A stretch of 64,000 nt of DNA, taken from Undibacterium umbellatum. GTDB taxonomy: Bacteria > Pseudomonadota > Gammaproteobacteria > Burkholderiales > Burkholderiaceae_D. The notes beneath the pieces are model-generated. The model was not told where the DNA came from. It worked only from the letters and a program-made list of their open reading frames with translations, and did no database searches. Below are positions 8,597-18,344 of the stretch, piece by piece. Location of the stretch: assembly GCF_014284125.1 (NCBI RefSeq), contig NZ_JACOFX010000007.1:62001-126000 (forward strand), given 5' to 3'. Positions within the stretch are counted from its first letter, which is position 1. Each line of letters begins with the position of its first letter. A program made the position numbers and the translations under genes.

Positions 8597-9661
8597 TTAG
8601 TAGAGCCAGAGCTTGTCTGCATCCATTTGCAAATAATACTCCCCCTGGTTGAGCTTGAATGGTGAATACGCACGCAAACCGCCCTCGGCATGACCAAACA
8701 GGCATTCCCAGCGATCACCCAGGTACATACAAGTGGTCAGTGGCAGCTTGATGGCATTTTCAGCGTGGCTATCGGTAATCCTGACTTTTTCCAGACGAAT
8801 GATGGCGGTGGCTTCCTCACCGATATCCTTGCCGCGCACCGTGGCTTTCAACTGCTCGCCGTTGACACTGATGGTAGCCGTGTCGCCATTGCGCTGGATG
8901 ATCTTGCCTTTGAGTTTGTTATTACTGCCCATAAATTCAGCAGTAAATAGTGTGTTGGGGGTTTCATACATGCTCTGCGGTGTACCCTGTTGCTCTATGA
9001 CGCCATTGTTCAATAGCAGGATACGATCAGAGATCGCCATCGCTTCGCCCTGGTCATGGGTCACCATCAACGCGGACAGATTTAACCTGACGATGAGTTC
9101 ACGCAGGAAGGCGCGTGCTTCTTCACGCAGTTTGGCATCTAGATTCGACAGTGGTTCATCCAGCAATATCACTGGCGGGTTGTACACCAGTGCACGGGCA
9201 ATCGCCACGCGCTGTTGCTGGCCGCCTGACAATTGATGCGGGAAACGTTCGCCCAGATGACCCAGGCCGAGCTGACCCAGCACATCCCTGACCTTGTCAT
9301 TGATTTCGCTGCTGCCGAGTTTGCGCAGCTTCAAACCATAGGCAACATTGTCAAATACGTTTTTATGTGGCCATAAGGCATAGGATTGGAATACCAAGCC
9401 CAGGTTGCGTTGTTCTGCCGGTACTTCCAGGCCCTTGCTGCCATCAAAAATGGCGCGTTCACCCAAAGTGATGGTGCCGGTTTTTGGCGACTCCAGCCCG
9501 GCAACTGCGCGCAGCAAGGTAGTCTTGCCGCTGCCCGATGGCCCCAGCAGGGCGACCACTTCGCCACGCTGCAAGTTCATCGATACCCCTTTCAGGATGG
9601 GGTTGGCGGTGGCTCCTGAACCATATTCCAGGGTCAAATTTTGTACGCTTAATTCAGACAT
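8597..9661 (-). CDS. Fbp/AfuC-type ABC transporter ATP-binding protein
   Basis: Cytoplasmic ATPase subunit of 354 residues. Walker A GPSGSGKT is at 40-47, signature LSGGQ at 144-148 and Walker B VILLDEP at 164-170. Past about residue 240 there is a TOBE-like regulatory beta domain, as in the CUT1/FbpC/PotA group. It follows the permease gene by 55 bases and is the third gene of a binding protein-permease-ATPase set. Confidence 0.92.
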   Translation of the reverse strand: MSELSVQNLTLEYGSGATANPILKGVSMNLQRGEVVALLGPSGSGKTTLLRAVAGLESPKTGTITLGERAIFDGSKGLEVPAEQRNLGLVFQSYALWPHKNVFDNVAYGLKLRKLGSSEINDKVRDVLGQLGLGHLGERFPHQLSGGQQQRVAIARALVYNPPVILLDEPLSNLDAKLREEARAFLRELIVRLNLSALMVTHDQGEAMAISDRILLLNNGVIEQQGTPQSMYETPNTLFTAEFMGSNNKLKGKIIQRNGDTATISVNGEQLKATVRGKDIGEEATAIIRLEKVRITDSHAENAIKLPLTTCMYLGDRWECLFGHAEGGLRAYSPFKLNQGEYYLQMDADKLWLY

Positions 9662-9716
9662 GGTGTGCTCTCGTATATTTTTGTATTGCGATGCAATGAA
9701 GTTTTTATAGATGTCA

Positions 9717-11495
9717 TCAATGACTCAATTTGACGCCAAAGCGCAGAGCCAGACCCAAACCTATGGCGACCAGAGTGATATTGATGAAGGACAGCGCCGC
9801 CACCAAGTCAACAGAACCACCCGCCCATAGCGAAACAATCAAAGCACCAATGACCTCAGTGCCTGGCGACAGCAGGTAGACGCCGGTTGAATATTCGCGT
9901 TCAAAAATCAGGAAAACCATCAGCCAGGCACCCAGCAAACCAAACTTGACCAGCGGCAGGGTGACATCACGCGTGACCTGGCCACGGCTGGCACCGACGG
10001 CACGCGCCGCCTCTTCCAGCTCAGGGCCAACCTGCAGCATGGCGGCAGAAATCAGACGCAAACCATATGCCATCCACACCACGGAGTAAGCAATCCAGAC
10101 CGAGAAGATGGTGGACCGCAAGGCGCGCAATTGCGGGATGAAGTTTTCTATCAACCAGACACAGAAGGCATTATCAAAACCTTTGAGGCCACTTTCCAGC
10201 CAGCTGGGCACAAACAGGAATACCCACAGGAAAGACAGGCCAGCCAGCAAACCCGGGACTGCGCGTGGTACCAGCACGCTGTAATCCAGCAGACGGGTAA
10301 TGCCGTCAGGTTTGCGATGCATGGCCAGTGCGATACCTGCATAACACATCACTGCCAGGCCACCACCGATAATGCCTATCAACACGGTATTGAATATGCC
10401 TCGCATCAAAGAGGGTTGTTCCAGAATATCCTTGAAATGCTGCAGGGTAATCACATCTGCCAGCTTGACACCTTCGCCCCAGTAGGACACAAAGGCACGC
10501 AAGACGATGCCGGACAACGGCAGCACGATAGTGAAGATCAGCCAGGCCGCCAGCACAGCAAAAGCCAGCCATTTCCATTTGCCCAGTGGCAGCGGCTTCT
10601 GGCGTGAACCCTTGCCCTTGATCGATACATATTTATTGGCTGACTTCAACAACCAGCGCTGTACCATGACAAGTGGCATGGTCACCGCCACCAGGCAGAC
10701 AGCCGCCGCTGCCATCAGGTGATACGACGGCGTGCCCAGTTTATTGGTCAGCTTGTACAGATAAGTCGCCAATACCAGATGCCCTTCCGGGTCACCCAGC
10801 ACCAGTACCAGGCCGAAAACTTCAAAGCCCAGGAAGAACACCAGCACCCCAGCAAAGGCCAGCGCTGGCATGATCATGGGCAGGGAGACATGCATGGCGA
10901 CCTGGAAAGGCGAGGCACCGGCTACCCGTGCAGCTTCTTCCACATCTGACCCCAGGCTCTTGAGGGCAGCAGATGAATACAGGTAAACGTGTGGCACATG
11001 GGTCAGACCGGCGATCACGACTATGCTGAAGAAAGAATAGATATTCCACGGCTCGACACCGGTCATTTGCTTGACCCACAGGGTATAGAAGCCTACCGGC
11101 CCCATCGACACCACATAGCCAAAGCCCATCACCATGGGTGAGACAAAGATAGGCACCAGCAACATCGGTTCTATCCAGCTACGCCCTGGCAAGTCGGTAC
11201 GTATCATCAGGAAAGCCAACAAGGCACCAAGTGGAACGGCGATGCCAGCCAGGCCGGAAGCGAGGATCAGGCCATTCCAGAATGCCTGGCGGAAATCAGG
11301 ATCTTCAAAGATGAAACGATAAGAATCCAGACCCAGTTCTTTCACCGGAGAAAAGAAAGGTGCATTCAAAAAACTCTGGAATAAAATCAGAGACAGCGGC
11401 GTAAAAATCGCCAGCAGCGTCAGGGTCACAACCAGGCCACGCGGCCAGTTGAATTGCGACCACCGGCTGCGCGGAGGTAGACTCAGGGTGCTCAT
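9717..11495 (-). CDS. Two-domain ABC transporter permease (FbpB/AfuB type)
   Basis: Inner-membrane permease of 592 residues made of two fused BPD_transp_1 halves, each with about six membrane segments. Coupling-helix EAA motifs are visible in both halves: EEAARVAGASPFQVAMHVSLP in the first and EEAARAVGASRGQVTRDVTLP in the second, the arrangement of iron(III), thiamine and phosphonate-type importers. A start upstream at 11561 is in frame but adds an unconserved leader; ATG 11495 is preferred with AGGG upstream. The substrate cannot be read from the sequence. Confidence 0.92.
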   Translation of the reverse strand: MSTLSLPPRSRWSQFNWPRGLVVTLTLLAIFTPLSLILFQSFLNAPFFSPVKELGLDSYRFIFEDPDFRQAFWNGLILASGLAGIAVPLGALLAFLMIRTDLPGRSWIEPMLLVPIFVSPMVMGFGYVVSMGPVGFYTLWVKQMTGVEPWNIYSFFSIVVIAGLTHVPHVYLYSSAALKSLGSDVEEAARVAGASPFQVAMHVSLPMIMPALAFAGVLVFFLGFEVFGLVLVLGDPEGHLVLATYLYKLTNKLGTPSYHLMAAAAVCLVAVTMPLVMVQRWLLKSANKYVSIKGKGSRQKPLPLGKWKWLAFAVLAAWLIFTIVLPLSGIVLRAFVSYWGEGVKLADVITLQHFKDILEQPSLMRGIFNTVLIGIIGGGLAVMCYAGIALAMHRKPDGITRLLDYSVLVPRAVPGLLAGLSFLWVFLFVPSWLESGLKGFDNAFCVWLIENFIPQLRALRSTIFSVWIAYSVVWMAYGLRLISAAMLQVGPELEEAARAVGASRGQVTRDVTLPLVKFGLLGAWLMVFLIFEREYSTGVYLLSPGTEVIGALIVSLWAGGSVDLVAALSFINITLVAIGLGLALRFGVKLSH

Positions 11496-11599
11496 GCTTA
11501 GCCCTATGTAAATATTGATTTGTGGTAGCGGTGGGGAAATGCCACCAATTGCATTTGGCAATGCCAGTCAGCAACCGGCATTGCTACAGCCTCAAAGGC

Positions 11600-12706
11600 T
11601 TATTTTTTGCCTGCGGTTTCTTTCCATTGCTTCAGGAAAGCGAGGCGTTTGTTTTGATCCAGGTATTGCAATAACATCGGGTTCACGGGCAAAGGTTTGA
11701 GACCGACACCGATGATTTTCGCCAGATCAGAATACGTGGTTTCACCCTTGACATCGGCACGTATCGCATACAACTTGGCCTCATTGGCAATCATGGTCTG
11801 GCCACGTTTTGACAAGGTGTAATCCAGCCACAGTTTGGCAGCGTTCGGATGTTTGGCGGCCTTGCTGATGAACATCACACGTGACAGCACCAGTGTGTAA
11901 TCCTGGGGAATTTGCACACCTATCGACGGGTCCTTGGCGGCACGTACCAGAGCGTAAGAGCCCAGGATGTTGTAACCCAGTAGGTTCTCACCAGACGACA
12001 GGCGTTCCAGCATGGTGCCGGTAGAAGATTGCACACGCACGCTGACATTGCCGAAGGCTTTGGCCAGTTCCCAGAAGTTCTTGTTTTCACGGCTGTCCTG
12101 GGTGATGAACATGAAACCTACACCGGATTTTTCGATGTCGTAAGTAGTGACCTTGTTTTTGAATTTATCCAGCTTGCTATTGATGAGCTTGGCAAATTCG
12201 GCATGGGTCTTTGGGACTTCATCGGCTGTCACCATGCGTTTGTTATACACAAAGACGGCCGGTTCAAATGTCGTGCCGTAGGCAGAGTTATTCCAGATCG
12301 CCCACTGGGGTATGCCGCTGATTTCTGGCGATGCATATTGCAGGCCATAGCCGTCTGAAACCAGCTTGGTTTGCAGGTCCATGGCAGAGGACCACATCAG
12401 GTCAGCACTATTGCCACCGGCTGCCATTTCCGAGATATAGCGGTTATAGACTTCGGTGGAATTCATGTCATTGTATTCAACCTGCACATCAGGATACATG
12501 CTGCGGAAATCCTTGATCAGCGATTCCACGGCCTTGGTATCGGTTGCACTGTAGATGACCAGCTTGCCCTCTTTTTTGGCACCGTCAACGATCTTGCTGT
12601 AATCCGCCGGATAGCCAGCCGGTGCTTGCGCCTGGGCATTCAGCATCATGATGCTGCCAACAGCAAGGGCGGTCATACTCTTGATGAAATAATTTTTTGC
12701 ATGCAT
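11600..12706 (-). CDS. Periplasmic substrate-binding protein of the Fbp-type ABC importer
   Basis: Secreted protein of 368 residues with a signal peptide ending near LNAQAQA. The mature region begins with YSKIVDGAKKEGKLVIYSATD, the opening of the family 1 / FbpA-like binding proteins, and contains PDVQVEYNDMNSTEVYNR and NIPQDYT-like hinge segments. The Tyr pair typical of FbpA iron ligands near the C-terminus is not evident, so iron is not assured; 2-aminoethylphosphonate or phosphoglycerate-type ligands are alternatives. It precedes the permease by 104 bases. Confidence 0.88.
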   Translation of the reverse strand: MHAKNYFIKSMTALAVGSIMMLNAQAQAPAGYPADYSKIVDGAKKEGKLVIYSATDTKAVESLIKDFRSMYPDVQVEYNDMNSTEVYNRYISEMAAGGNSADLMWSSAMDLQTKLVSDGYGLQYASPEISGIPQWAIWNNSAYGTTFEPAVFVYNKRMVTADEVPKTHAEFAKLINSKLDKFKNKVTTYDIEKSGVGFMFITQDSRENKNFWELAKAFGNVSVRVQSSTGTMLERLSSGENLLGYNILGSYALVRAAKDPSIGVQIPQDYTLVLSRVMFISKAAKHPNAAKLWLDYTLSKRGQTMIANEAKLYAIRADVKGETTYSDLAKIIGVGLKPLPVNPMLLQYLDQNKRLAFLKQWKETAGKK

Positions 12707-12772
12707 TTGTCTTCTCCTGTTATTGTTTATTTGGGTATTACGAATTTATACGGACTTGCTACTGGCAAAGGC

Positions 12773-13753
12773 TTAACGCACCATGCCAAATTCTTTTGCC
12801 TGCAGACGGTAATTGCTGACGGCTTTTTGTATGTAATCAGTCAGCTCCTTGCCTGTCATGGCGAAGGGGAACAGGCCATGGATTTTTCTCTGTTCATCAA
12901 AGGCGGGGGTAGTCATGGCTTGCTGGAAGTAGCTGACCCATTTTTGATAATCCCTGTCGCTGACCTGTGGGCCCATATAGACGCCACGGATAATCGGCCA
13001 GGTCACGTCGAAACCCTGTTCCCGCGCCGTCGGCACATGCGCCAGAGAGCCAGGCAGGCGGGCATCAGACAGCACGGCCAATACACGTATCTTGTCTTCA
13101 CGGGCGTGCAGGGCAGCTTCAGAAGCATCACCAGATACTGCCTGCACATGATCAGCCAGCAAGGCAGTAAAAGATTCACCCCCGCCTTCAAAAGCCACCA
13201 GACGCATGGCTTTGGAGTCTATGCCCAGTTGCTTGCCTAGCTGGGCCATCTTCAGCCAGTCCTGGCTGCCTACTGTGCCACCAGCGCCGATAGCAACCGA
13301 GGCGGGCTTGCTCTTGATGGCATCCATCAGTTCGCGCAGGTTTTTGTAGGGCGAATCCTTGCGCACCGCGATCATGCCGTAATCAGTACCGATAGCTGCC
13401 ACCCAGCGCACATTGCTGGCATCGGATTTACCAAACTTGCCTTCGGCCAGGTTCAGCAGCGAACCACCGGAATAGGCAACCAGGGTATTCGGTTCGGCTT
13501 TTCTTTGGGAAATGATGGTGGTCCAGGCGATAGCGCCTACGCCACCAGGCAAATAGCTAATTTGCATATGCTGACTGGCTGTCGCCTGCTGTGCCAATTT
13601 GCAGGTAAGGTCCATGCCCCCACCGGGTTTGGCAGGGACTATGCACATTGCCGTTTCTGGCTTTTCTGATGCCAATGCAGACTTTGCCGCGCCAACAGGC
13701 GGGCAGGCCAGCAGGCTGCTCAGCAAGAATGTCAGATAGATAGACCGTTGCAT
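12773..13753 (-). CDS. Bug/TctC-family periplasmic solute receptor
   Basis: Extracytoplasmic solute receptor of 326 residues with a signal peptide (about 1-23). The family markers are CIVPAKPGGGMDLTCKLA after the first strand, YLPGGVGAIAWT, GAGGTVGSQDW and LSDARLPGSLAHVPTAREQGFDV. These proteins bind small carboxylates and feed TctAB permeases, but no TctAB genes are near. Instead it sits 66 bases upstream of an Fbp-type ABC importer on the same strand and may act as a sensor input for the TctDE-like pair at 17.7-19.8 kb, which is inference. Confidence 0.9.
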   Translation of the reverse strand: MQRSIYLTFLLSSLLACPPVGAAKSALASEKPETAMCIVPAKPGGGMDLTCKLAQQATASQHMQISYLPGGVGAIAWTTIISQRKAEPNTLVAYSGGSLLNLAEGKFGKSDASNVRWVAAIGTDYGMIAVRKDSPYKNLRELMDAIKSKPASVAIGAGGTVGSQDWLKMAQLGKQLGIDSKAMRLVAFEGGGESFTALLADHVQAVSGDASEAALHAREDKIRVLAVLSDARLPGSLAHVPTAREQGFDVTWPIIRGVYMGPQVSDRDYQKWVSYFQQAMTTPAFDEQRKIHGLFPFAMTGKELTDYIQKAVSNYRLQAKEFGMVR

Positions 13754-13833
13754 GTTAAGTCCATAGTGGATGGGTTACATGGATCATACCGAATTGAATC
13801 TTTCAGTACGCTTTCACAAACTACCGGTGCAGC

Positions 13834-14949
13834 TCACCGCAATATCACGCCATTTTTCCCGACGATGGTGAGCTCAACAAAATGTGAGCCATCATGGTCC
13901 TTGGGCCCATAGCTGACTTCCACCCCGCCCAGATCAACATCGCGCATGCTTTCCAGTGCCTGCAGCAATTTCTTTGAGTCTGGATTATTACCAGCACGGC
14001 GCAAGGCTTCTGCCATTAATTTGGCGGCAACATAGCCTTCAAGTACAGCATAGGACAAAGGCGGTGGACTTTTGCTGGATCTCAGCGCTTTTTGTAACTC
14101 CTTGACGACGGGTATGCCTATGTCACGCGGATAAGGCATGACCTGCATGACACCTATGCCGCGTCCTTCTGCCCCAAGGGATTTGAAGAAATCATCAGAA
14201 TTGACATTTGAGAGCATCAGAAATTGCGGTCTTTGCCCCAGTTTTTGCATTTGCCGGATGAAGTCGGCACAGGCGGCTGGTGTACAAGCCATCAAGACTG
14301 CTTGCGGCGATGTTGCCGCGATACTGGCAACAGCAGTATCGACTTTCATTTCTTTCCTGTCGTATCTGGCAATGACGGCGGCACGCATATTGCGCTTTTC
14401 CAGATTGCTGACAAAGCCGTTCAAACCATCTTTGCCAAAGCTGTCATCCTGATGCAGGATAGCCAGCTTGCTGATTTTCAGGTCAGCCAGCGAGGCCACC
14501 ATCTTGGCAGCCTCATCCTGGTAGCTGGCGCGCAGATTGAATACCTGAGCATGCGGGGGCTGATGCAGGCTTTGTGCACCGGAAAAAGGAGCAATCAAAG
14601 GTATCGCATATTTAGCCAGCAATGGCAAGATGGCTTCTATGGTGGGGGTGCTGCGGTAACCAAACAGGGCAATGGCATGGTCTTCATTGATGAGCTTCAG
14701 GGTATTTTCTTTAGTCAGCGCCGGATCGCGTTTGTCGTCATAGCTGATGAGTTCTATACTCTTGCCGTGGATACCACCCTGGCGATTCAGTGCATCGAAA
14801 TATAACTGCGCACCTTCACGGTTTTCCTTGCCTGTGGCCTGGCCAGATAATTCTACGGACTGGCCTATGACGATTTTGCCCCCTGCACTGGCGATGGCGG
14901 GGCAGATGAAACAGGCGAGCAGGAAGAAACTGAGGCGTAGGGGCTTCAT
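13834..14949 (-). CDS. LivK-like ABC substrate-binding protein (Peripla_BP_6)
   Basis: Periplasmic binding protein of 371 residues with signal peptide ending near PAIASA. It shows the branched-chain amino acid receptor pattern: KIVIGQSVELSGQATG at the start, RDPALTKENTLKLINED, HQDDSFGKDGL and PLSYAVLEGYVAAKLMAEAL. No LivHMGF permease genes accompany it, so it is an orphan receptor or shares a remote transporter. It lies 80 bases upstream of the Bug receptor gene on the same strand. Confidence 0.88.
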   Translation of the reverse strand: MKPLRLSFFLLACFICPAIASAGGKIVIGQSVELSGQATGKENREGAQLYFDALNRQGGIHGKSIELISYDDKRDPALTKENTLKLINEDHAIALFGYRSTPTIEAILPLLAKYAIPLIAPFSGAQSLHQPPHAQVFNLRASYQDEAAKMVASLADLKISKLAILHQDDSFGKDGLNGFVSNLEKRNMRAAVIARYDRKEMKVDTAVASIAATSPQAVLMACTPAACADFIRQMQKLGQRPQFLMLSNVNSDDFFKSLGAEGRGIGVMQVMPYPRDIGIPVVKELQKALRSSKSPPPLSYAVLEGYVAAKLMAEALRRAGNNPDSKKLLQALESMRDVDLGGVEVSYGPKDHDGSHFVELTIVGKNGVILR

Positions 14950-15092
14950 ATTGGTAGTCTCCGGAATTTTTTTTTGTAAGGGAGCATAGAGCCGGGGAGC
15001 TTTCAGTTTGCTTGCAGTGATTGGGCTTGTGGGAGATTTGTGATGCGTGGATATTCACGCGTTGGGTGCATTGGGGTAATCTTATTGACGCC

Positions 15093-15117
15093 ATTCCAGC
15101 ATGGGATTTGCTGGAAT
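15093..15117. repeat. Short intergenic hairpin
   Basis: 9-bp inverted repeat ATTCCAGCA / TGCTGGAAT with a 7-base loop in the gap upstream of the LivK-like gene. Possibly a leftover of an intergenic repeat; role unknown. Confidence 0.5.
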
Positions 15118-15206
15118 CCACCGGGCTGGCGCTCCAGCGGCGTTCGAGGTATGCCGTATTGCTCGTTACATGACACACTTCGATTAACACGACTACCCTC
15201 CGTGGA

Positions 15207-15505
15207 TACAAGCCGGGTCTCGGCCCGGCGGCCGAAATTCTTTCTTTGCTTCGCCAAAGAAAGTATTCAAAGAAAGGCGACCCAGGCGTAGCCGCCCCTG
15301 CGGGGTTCCCGTTTGTGCTGGACAAAAAATGGGAAGATCCGAAACTCGCTTCGCTCAGACAGCGGCTCTTCTTTTTCCATTTTCTGTACTGCACAAACGG
15401 CGGCTACACATGGGAACTGCGAAAGCCAAAAGCAACCCCAAAAGCAACGTCAATGCATCATCTATCCAAATTGCGCTTTACATTGCGGCTCAACAAATCA
15501 AAAGG
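15207..15505 (+). repeat. Dispersed palindromic intergenic repeat, copy 1
   Basis: About 300 bp that match, with substitutions, the repeat pair at 52.05-52.63 kb. Shared blocks in the same order are a TTCTTT...AAAGAA-type hairpin, GGCGACCCAGGCGTAG, GGTTCCCGTTTGTGC, ACAAAAAATGGGAAG, GAAACTCGCT.CGCTCAGACAGCGG, TCCATTTTCTGTACTGCACA, ACATGGGAACTGC and CAAAAGCAAC. The block from about 15310 to 15400 is itself a long imperfect palindrome. It fills most of the 598-base gap between the LivK-like gene and the chemoreceptor gene. Small reading frames inside it are repeat-derived and not annotated. Confidence 0.85.
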
Positions 15506-15547
15506 GACGCATAAGCGTCCCTTTGTTGCTACCAAGATGAAATATGG

Positions 15548-17470
15548 CTACAACTTAAACACACTCACCGTCTGCACCAGCGCCTGCGATTGTTCCTGCA
15601 AGCCTTCGGCAGCGGCAGCCGCCTGTTCTACCAGGGCGGCGTTTTGCTGGGTCATTTCATCCATCTGAGTGATGGCCAGGTCGATTTGTTCTATGCCTGT
15701 GCTTTGTTCGACGGTGGCGGTAACGATTTCTGACATGATGTCGGTGATACGTTTGACGCTGGCGACGATGTCTTTCATGGCTTTGCCGGCGTGGCCAGCC
15801 AGCTCGTTACCGGCGTCTACCTGTTCTACGCTGCTACCTATCAGGCCCTTGATTTCCCTGGCGGCGGTGGCGCTGCGCTGGGCCAGGTTACGGACCTCGG
15901 CGGCGACTACGGCAAAACCGCGGCCTTGTTCTCCAGCGCGGGCGGCTTCGACGGCGGCATTCAGGGCCAGGATATTGGTCTGGAAGGCAATGCCGTCAAT
16001 GACGCCGATAATCTCGGAAATTTTGCGGGAACTGATATTGATGGCTTCCATGGTATGGATGACCTGATCGACGATGCCACCGCCATCCGTAGCCACCTTG
16101 CTGGCATCGTTGACAAGTTGATTGGCTTGCCTGGCACTGTCGGAGTTTTGTCTGACGGTGCCTGTCATTTGCTCCATCGACGAGGCAGTTTCTTCCAGGC
16201 TGGAAGCCTGGGTCTCGGTGCGGGCGGACAAATCCACATTGCCCCTGGCAATATCGTGTGTACCGGAATTGATATTCTGTATGCTATCCCTGACATTGCC
16301 GACTATGTCTATCAAGCTGACGCGCATGTCTTCCAGTGCTTGTAACAGGCGACCGGTTTCATTGTGGCCACCTGCGTCAGCAGGGAAACGCAGGTCGCCG
16401 CTGGCGATATGCTGGGCCACCACGATGGCTTGTTCCAGCGGCACGCTAACCGAGCGTGCAATGGCCCTGGCAAACAAACCTGCCACACAAATCAGCGCCA
16501 GCATGGCGACTATCATGGTCCACCTGAGCTGGTAGAAATCGCTGATGCGCTGATCGAGTATGCGGTGTAATTCCTTGCTGGCTTCAGCATTTAGCTGGAA
16601 TTGTGTGTCAATGGAACGGGTCGTCACCTGCACATATTCCACTGATGAAAATTCCATGGCCTCTGCCTTGGCAATATTTTCCGTGGCCAGTTTCATCGCG
16701 GCTGTGGCTTGTGCTGTGGCTTCTTTCATGAGAGAGCCGAGTTTTTTCTCGATATCGGGATTACTGGACACGGCTTTACTGAAAGAATTGTTCATTTGCT
16801 GGGTACGGTCCTGTGACCTGGCAATGAGGTCAGAGACGACCATCTTGTCTTCCAGCGTGGCTTCTTTCCTGGCCAGCAAACCAGCACCCTTGGCACGCAT
16901 GCGCCCCAGCTCTTCAGTCAGATAGGGCTGGATATAGTATATGGCCTGTATCAACTGATAACTGTCGACACTGGGATCAAGACTGAGGCCGTAGTAGTCA
17001 CCAATAAGATCATTCACGATCAGCAATTTGGGTACCAGGGCACTATGGGCCAGATAACTTGCGGGCACGTTGATGCTGGCTTTGCTTACTTGCTCGCGCA
17101 GAGTATGCCAGTCTTGCTCGGCGGCGCTCCAGGCTTCATTGATGGCCTTGTCGTTGATGATTTTGATTATGCCAGCCATGCTGGAATAAGATGCATCGGC
17201 CTCTTTCTGCTTGGCTTCGCGTTTGTCTTTTTCACTACTGACACCGCCGAGTACCAGGGCGGACAAGCCACGATGTTGCTGCGTCAGTTGTACTGTTTTC
17301 AGTATTTGCGTCATGGCTGGCAGGCCTTGATTTTCTGCCAGTGCTGCGTCGAGGTTTTTGGAAGATTCGAGGTAGTAGAGGGCGGTTGGTATGGCAGTCA
17401 AAATAAGCGCTATCACACTCAATAGTACAAATTTTTGCCATAGCGACAACTTTGTCAATATTGATCTCAT
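15548..17470 (-). CDS. Methyl-accepting chemotaxis protein with NIT-like sensor
   Basis: Chemoreceptor of 640 residues. A first membrane segment (about 13-33) and a second (about 314-334) bracket a 280-residue periplasmic helical domain whose start contains [13 protein letters not shown], similar to the nitrate/nitrite-sensing NIT domain motif; this ligand assignment is tentative. A HAMP domain and the signalling coiled coil follow, with the conserved hairpin tip [33 protein letters not shown]. There is no C-terminal CheR-binding pentapeptide. It is divergent from the TctD-like regulator. Confidence 0.95.
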   Translation of the reverse strand: MRSILTKLSLWQKFVLLSVIALILTAIPTALYYLESSKNLDAALAENQGLPAMTQILKTVQLTQQHRGLSALVLGGVSSEKDKREAKQKEADASYSSMAGIIKIINDKAINEAWSAAEQDWHTLREQVSKASINVPASYLAHSALVPKLLIVNDLIGDYYGLSLDPSVDSYQLIQAIYYIQPYLTEELGRMRAKGAGLLARKEATLEDKMVVSDLIARSQDRTQQMNNSFSKAVSSNPDIEKKLGSLMKEATAQATAAMKLATENIAKAEAMEFSSVEYVQVTTRSIDTQFQLNAEASKELHRILDQRISDFYQLRWTMIVAMLALICVAGLFARAIARSVSVPLEQAIVVAQHIASGDLRFPADAGGHNETGRLLQALEDMRVSLIDIVGNVRDSIQNINSGTHDIARGNVDLSARTETQASSLEETASSMEQMTGTVRQNSDSARQANQLVNDASKVATDGGGIVDQVIHTMEAINISSRKISEIIGVIDGIAFQTNILALNAAVEAARAGEQGRGFAVVAAEVRNLAQRSATAAREIKGLIGSSVEQVDAGNELAGHAGKAMKDIVASVKRITDIMSEIVTATVEQSTGIEQIDLAITQMDEMTQQNAALVEQAAAAAEGLQEQSQALVQTVSVFKL

Positions 17471-17669
17471 TCCAGCCTCCTGTTGCAGGATCTATAAGAT
17501 TTTCTTGTCAGGCAGAAAGTTTATAAATTTATCTTAGACCAGACATGACCGGAATGCGATCCGTATTTTTAGTTCCACTCGCTTTTCTTGTTAGAAATAG
17601 TTACACAAATAGTGACGCTTTTGTACCATGCTGGTAGCCTAGCGTGTATCTGGATTAAACAGGCTGTGT

Positions 17670-18344
17670 ATGCGCATACTATTAGTTGAAGATCATGTCG
17701 AGTTATCCCACTGGCTGGCGAAGGCCCTCCGTGATGCGCACCTGACGGTAGAAACCGCCATGAACGGGGCAGACGCCGATGCACTTTTGCATACCCAGGA
17801 ATATGCGCTGGTTATCCTTGATCTGAGTCTGCCCAAAATGGATGGCATGGATGTGCTGAAACGCATGCGTGCGCGTGGCAGCAAGACGCCGGTATTGATA
17901 TTGACTGCCCGCGGTGGCCTGAGTGACCGGGTACAGGGTTTGAATTCTGGTGCGGATGATTACCTGCCCAAGCCTTTCGAGCTGGCTGAGCTGGAAGCGC
18001 GTGTCAAAGCCTTGCTACGTCGCGCCCAGGGCAATGAAGCTGTGACTTTAACTTGTGGCGCGCTGAGCTTTGATACCGTCACGCGACAATTCCATTATGA
18101 CGGCCAGCCACTGTCACTGACACCGCGTGAATATGCGGTGCTGGAAACCCTGATCAGCCGCCCCGGCCAGGCAGTATCCAAGGACAAGCTATTTGATGAA
18201 GTATTTGCCCTTGATGATGATGCTAACCTGGATGCCATAGAAATCTATATCCACAGATTAAGAAAAAAACTCGACACCGTCAGCACTGGCAAGGTAGTGA
18301 TCGTTACTCTGCGTGGCATAGGCTATTTGCTGGAAGCACGCTGA
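17670..18344 (+). CDS. TctD/QseB-type response regulator
   Basis: OmpR-family DNA-binding response regulator of 224 residues with phospho-acceptor D51 in LVILDLSLPKMDGMDV, Lys in LPKPFELAELEARV, and winged helix LTPREYAVLETLISRPGQAVSK ending GIGYLLEA. The kinase gene overlaps its stop by one base (TGATG), so they are translated together. Family members control tricarboxylate receptor genes; the Bug and ABC importer genes 4 kb away are the plausible targets. Confidence 0.9.
   Translation: MRILLVEDHVELSHWLAKALRDAHLTVETAMNGADADALLHTQEYALVILDLSLPKMDGMDVLKRMRARGSKTPVLILTARGGLSDRVQGLNSGADDYLPKPFELAELEARVKALLRRAQGNEAVTLTCGALSFDTVTRQFHYDGQPLSLTPREYAVLETLISRPGQAVSKDKLFDEVFALDDDANLDAIEIYIHRLRKKLDTVSTGKVVIVTLRGIGYLLEAR

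Noticed and set aside
11600-12706. Calling the importer an iron(III) transporter
   Set aside because: The FbpA Tyr ligand pair is not evident, so the substrate was left open.
15246-15668. Reading frames over the dispersed repeat at 15.2 kb, with a similar frame at 52.24-52.78 kb
   Set aside because: The frames are similar between copies only because the DNA repeat is; they carry no ribosome site or domain and run into unrelated flanks.
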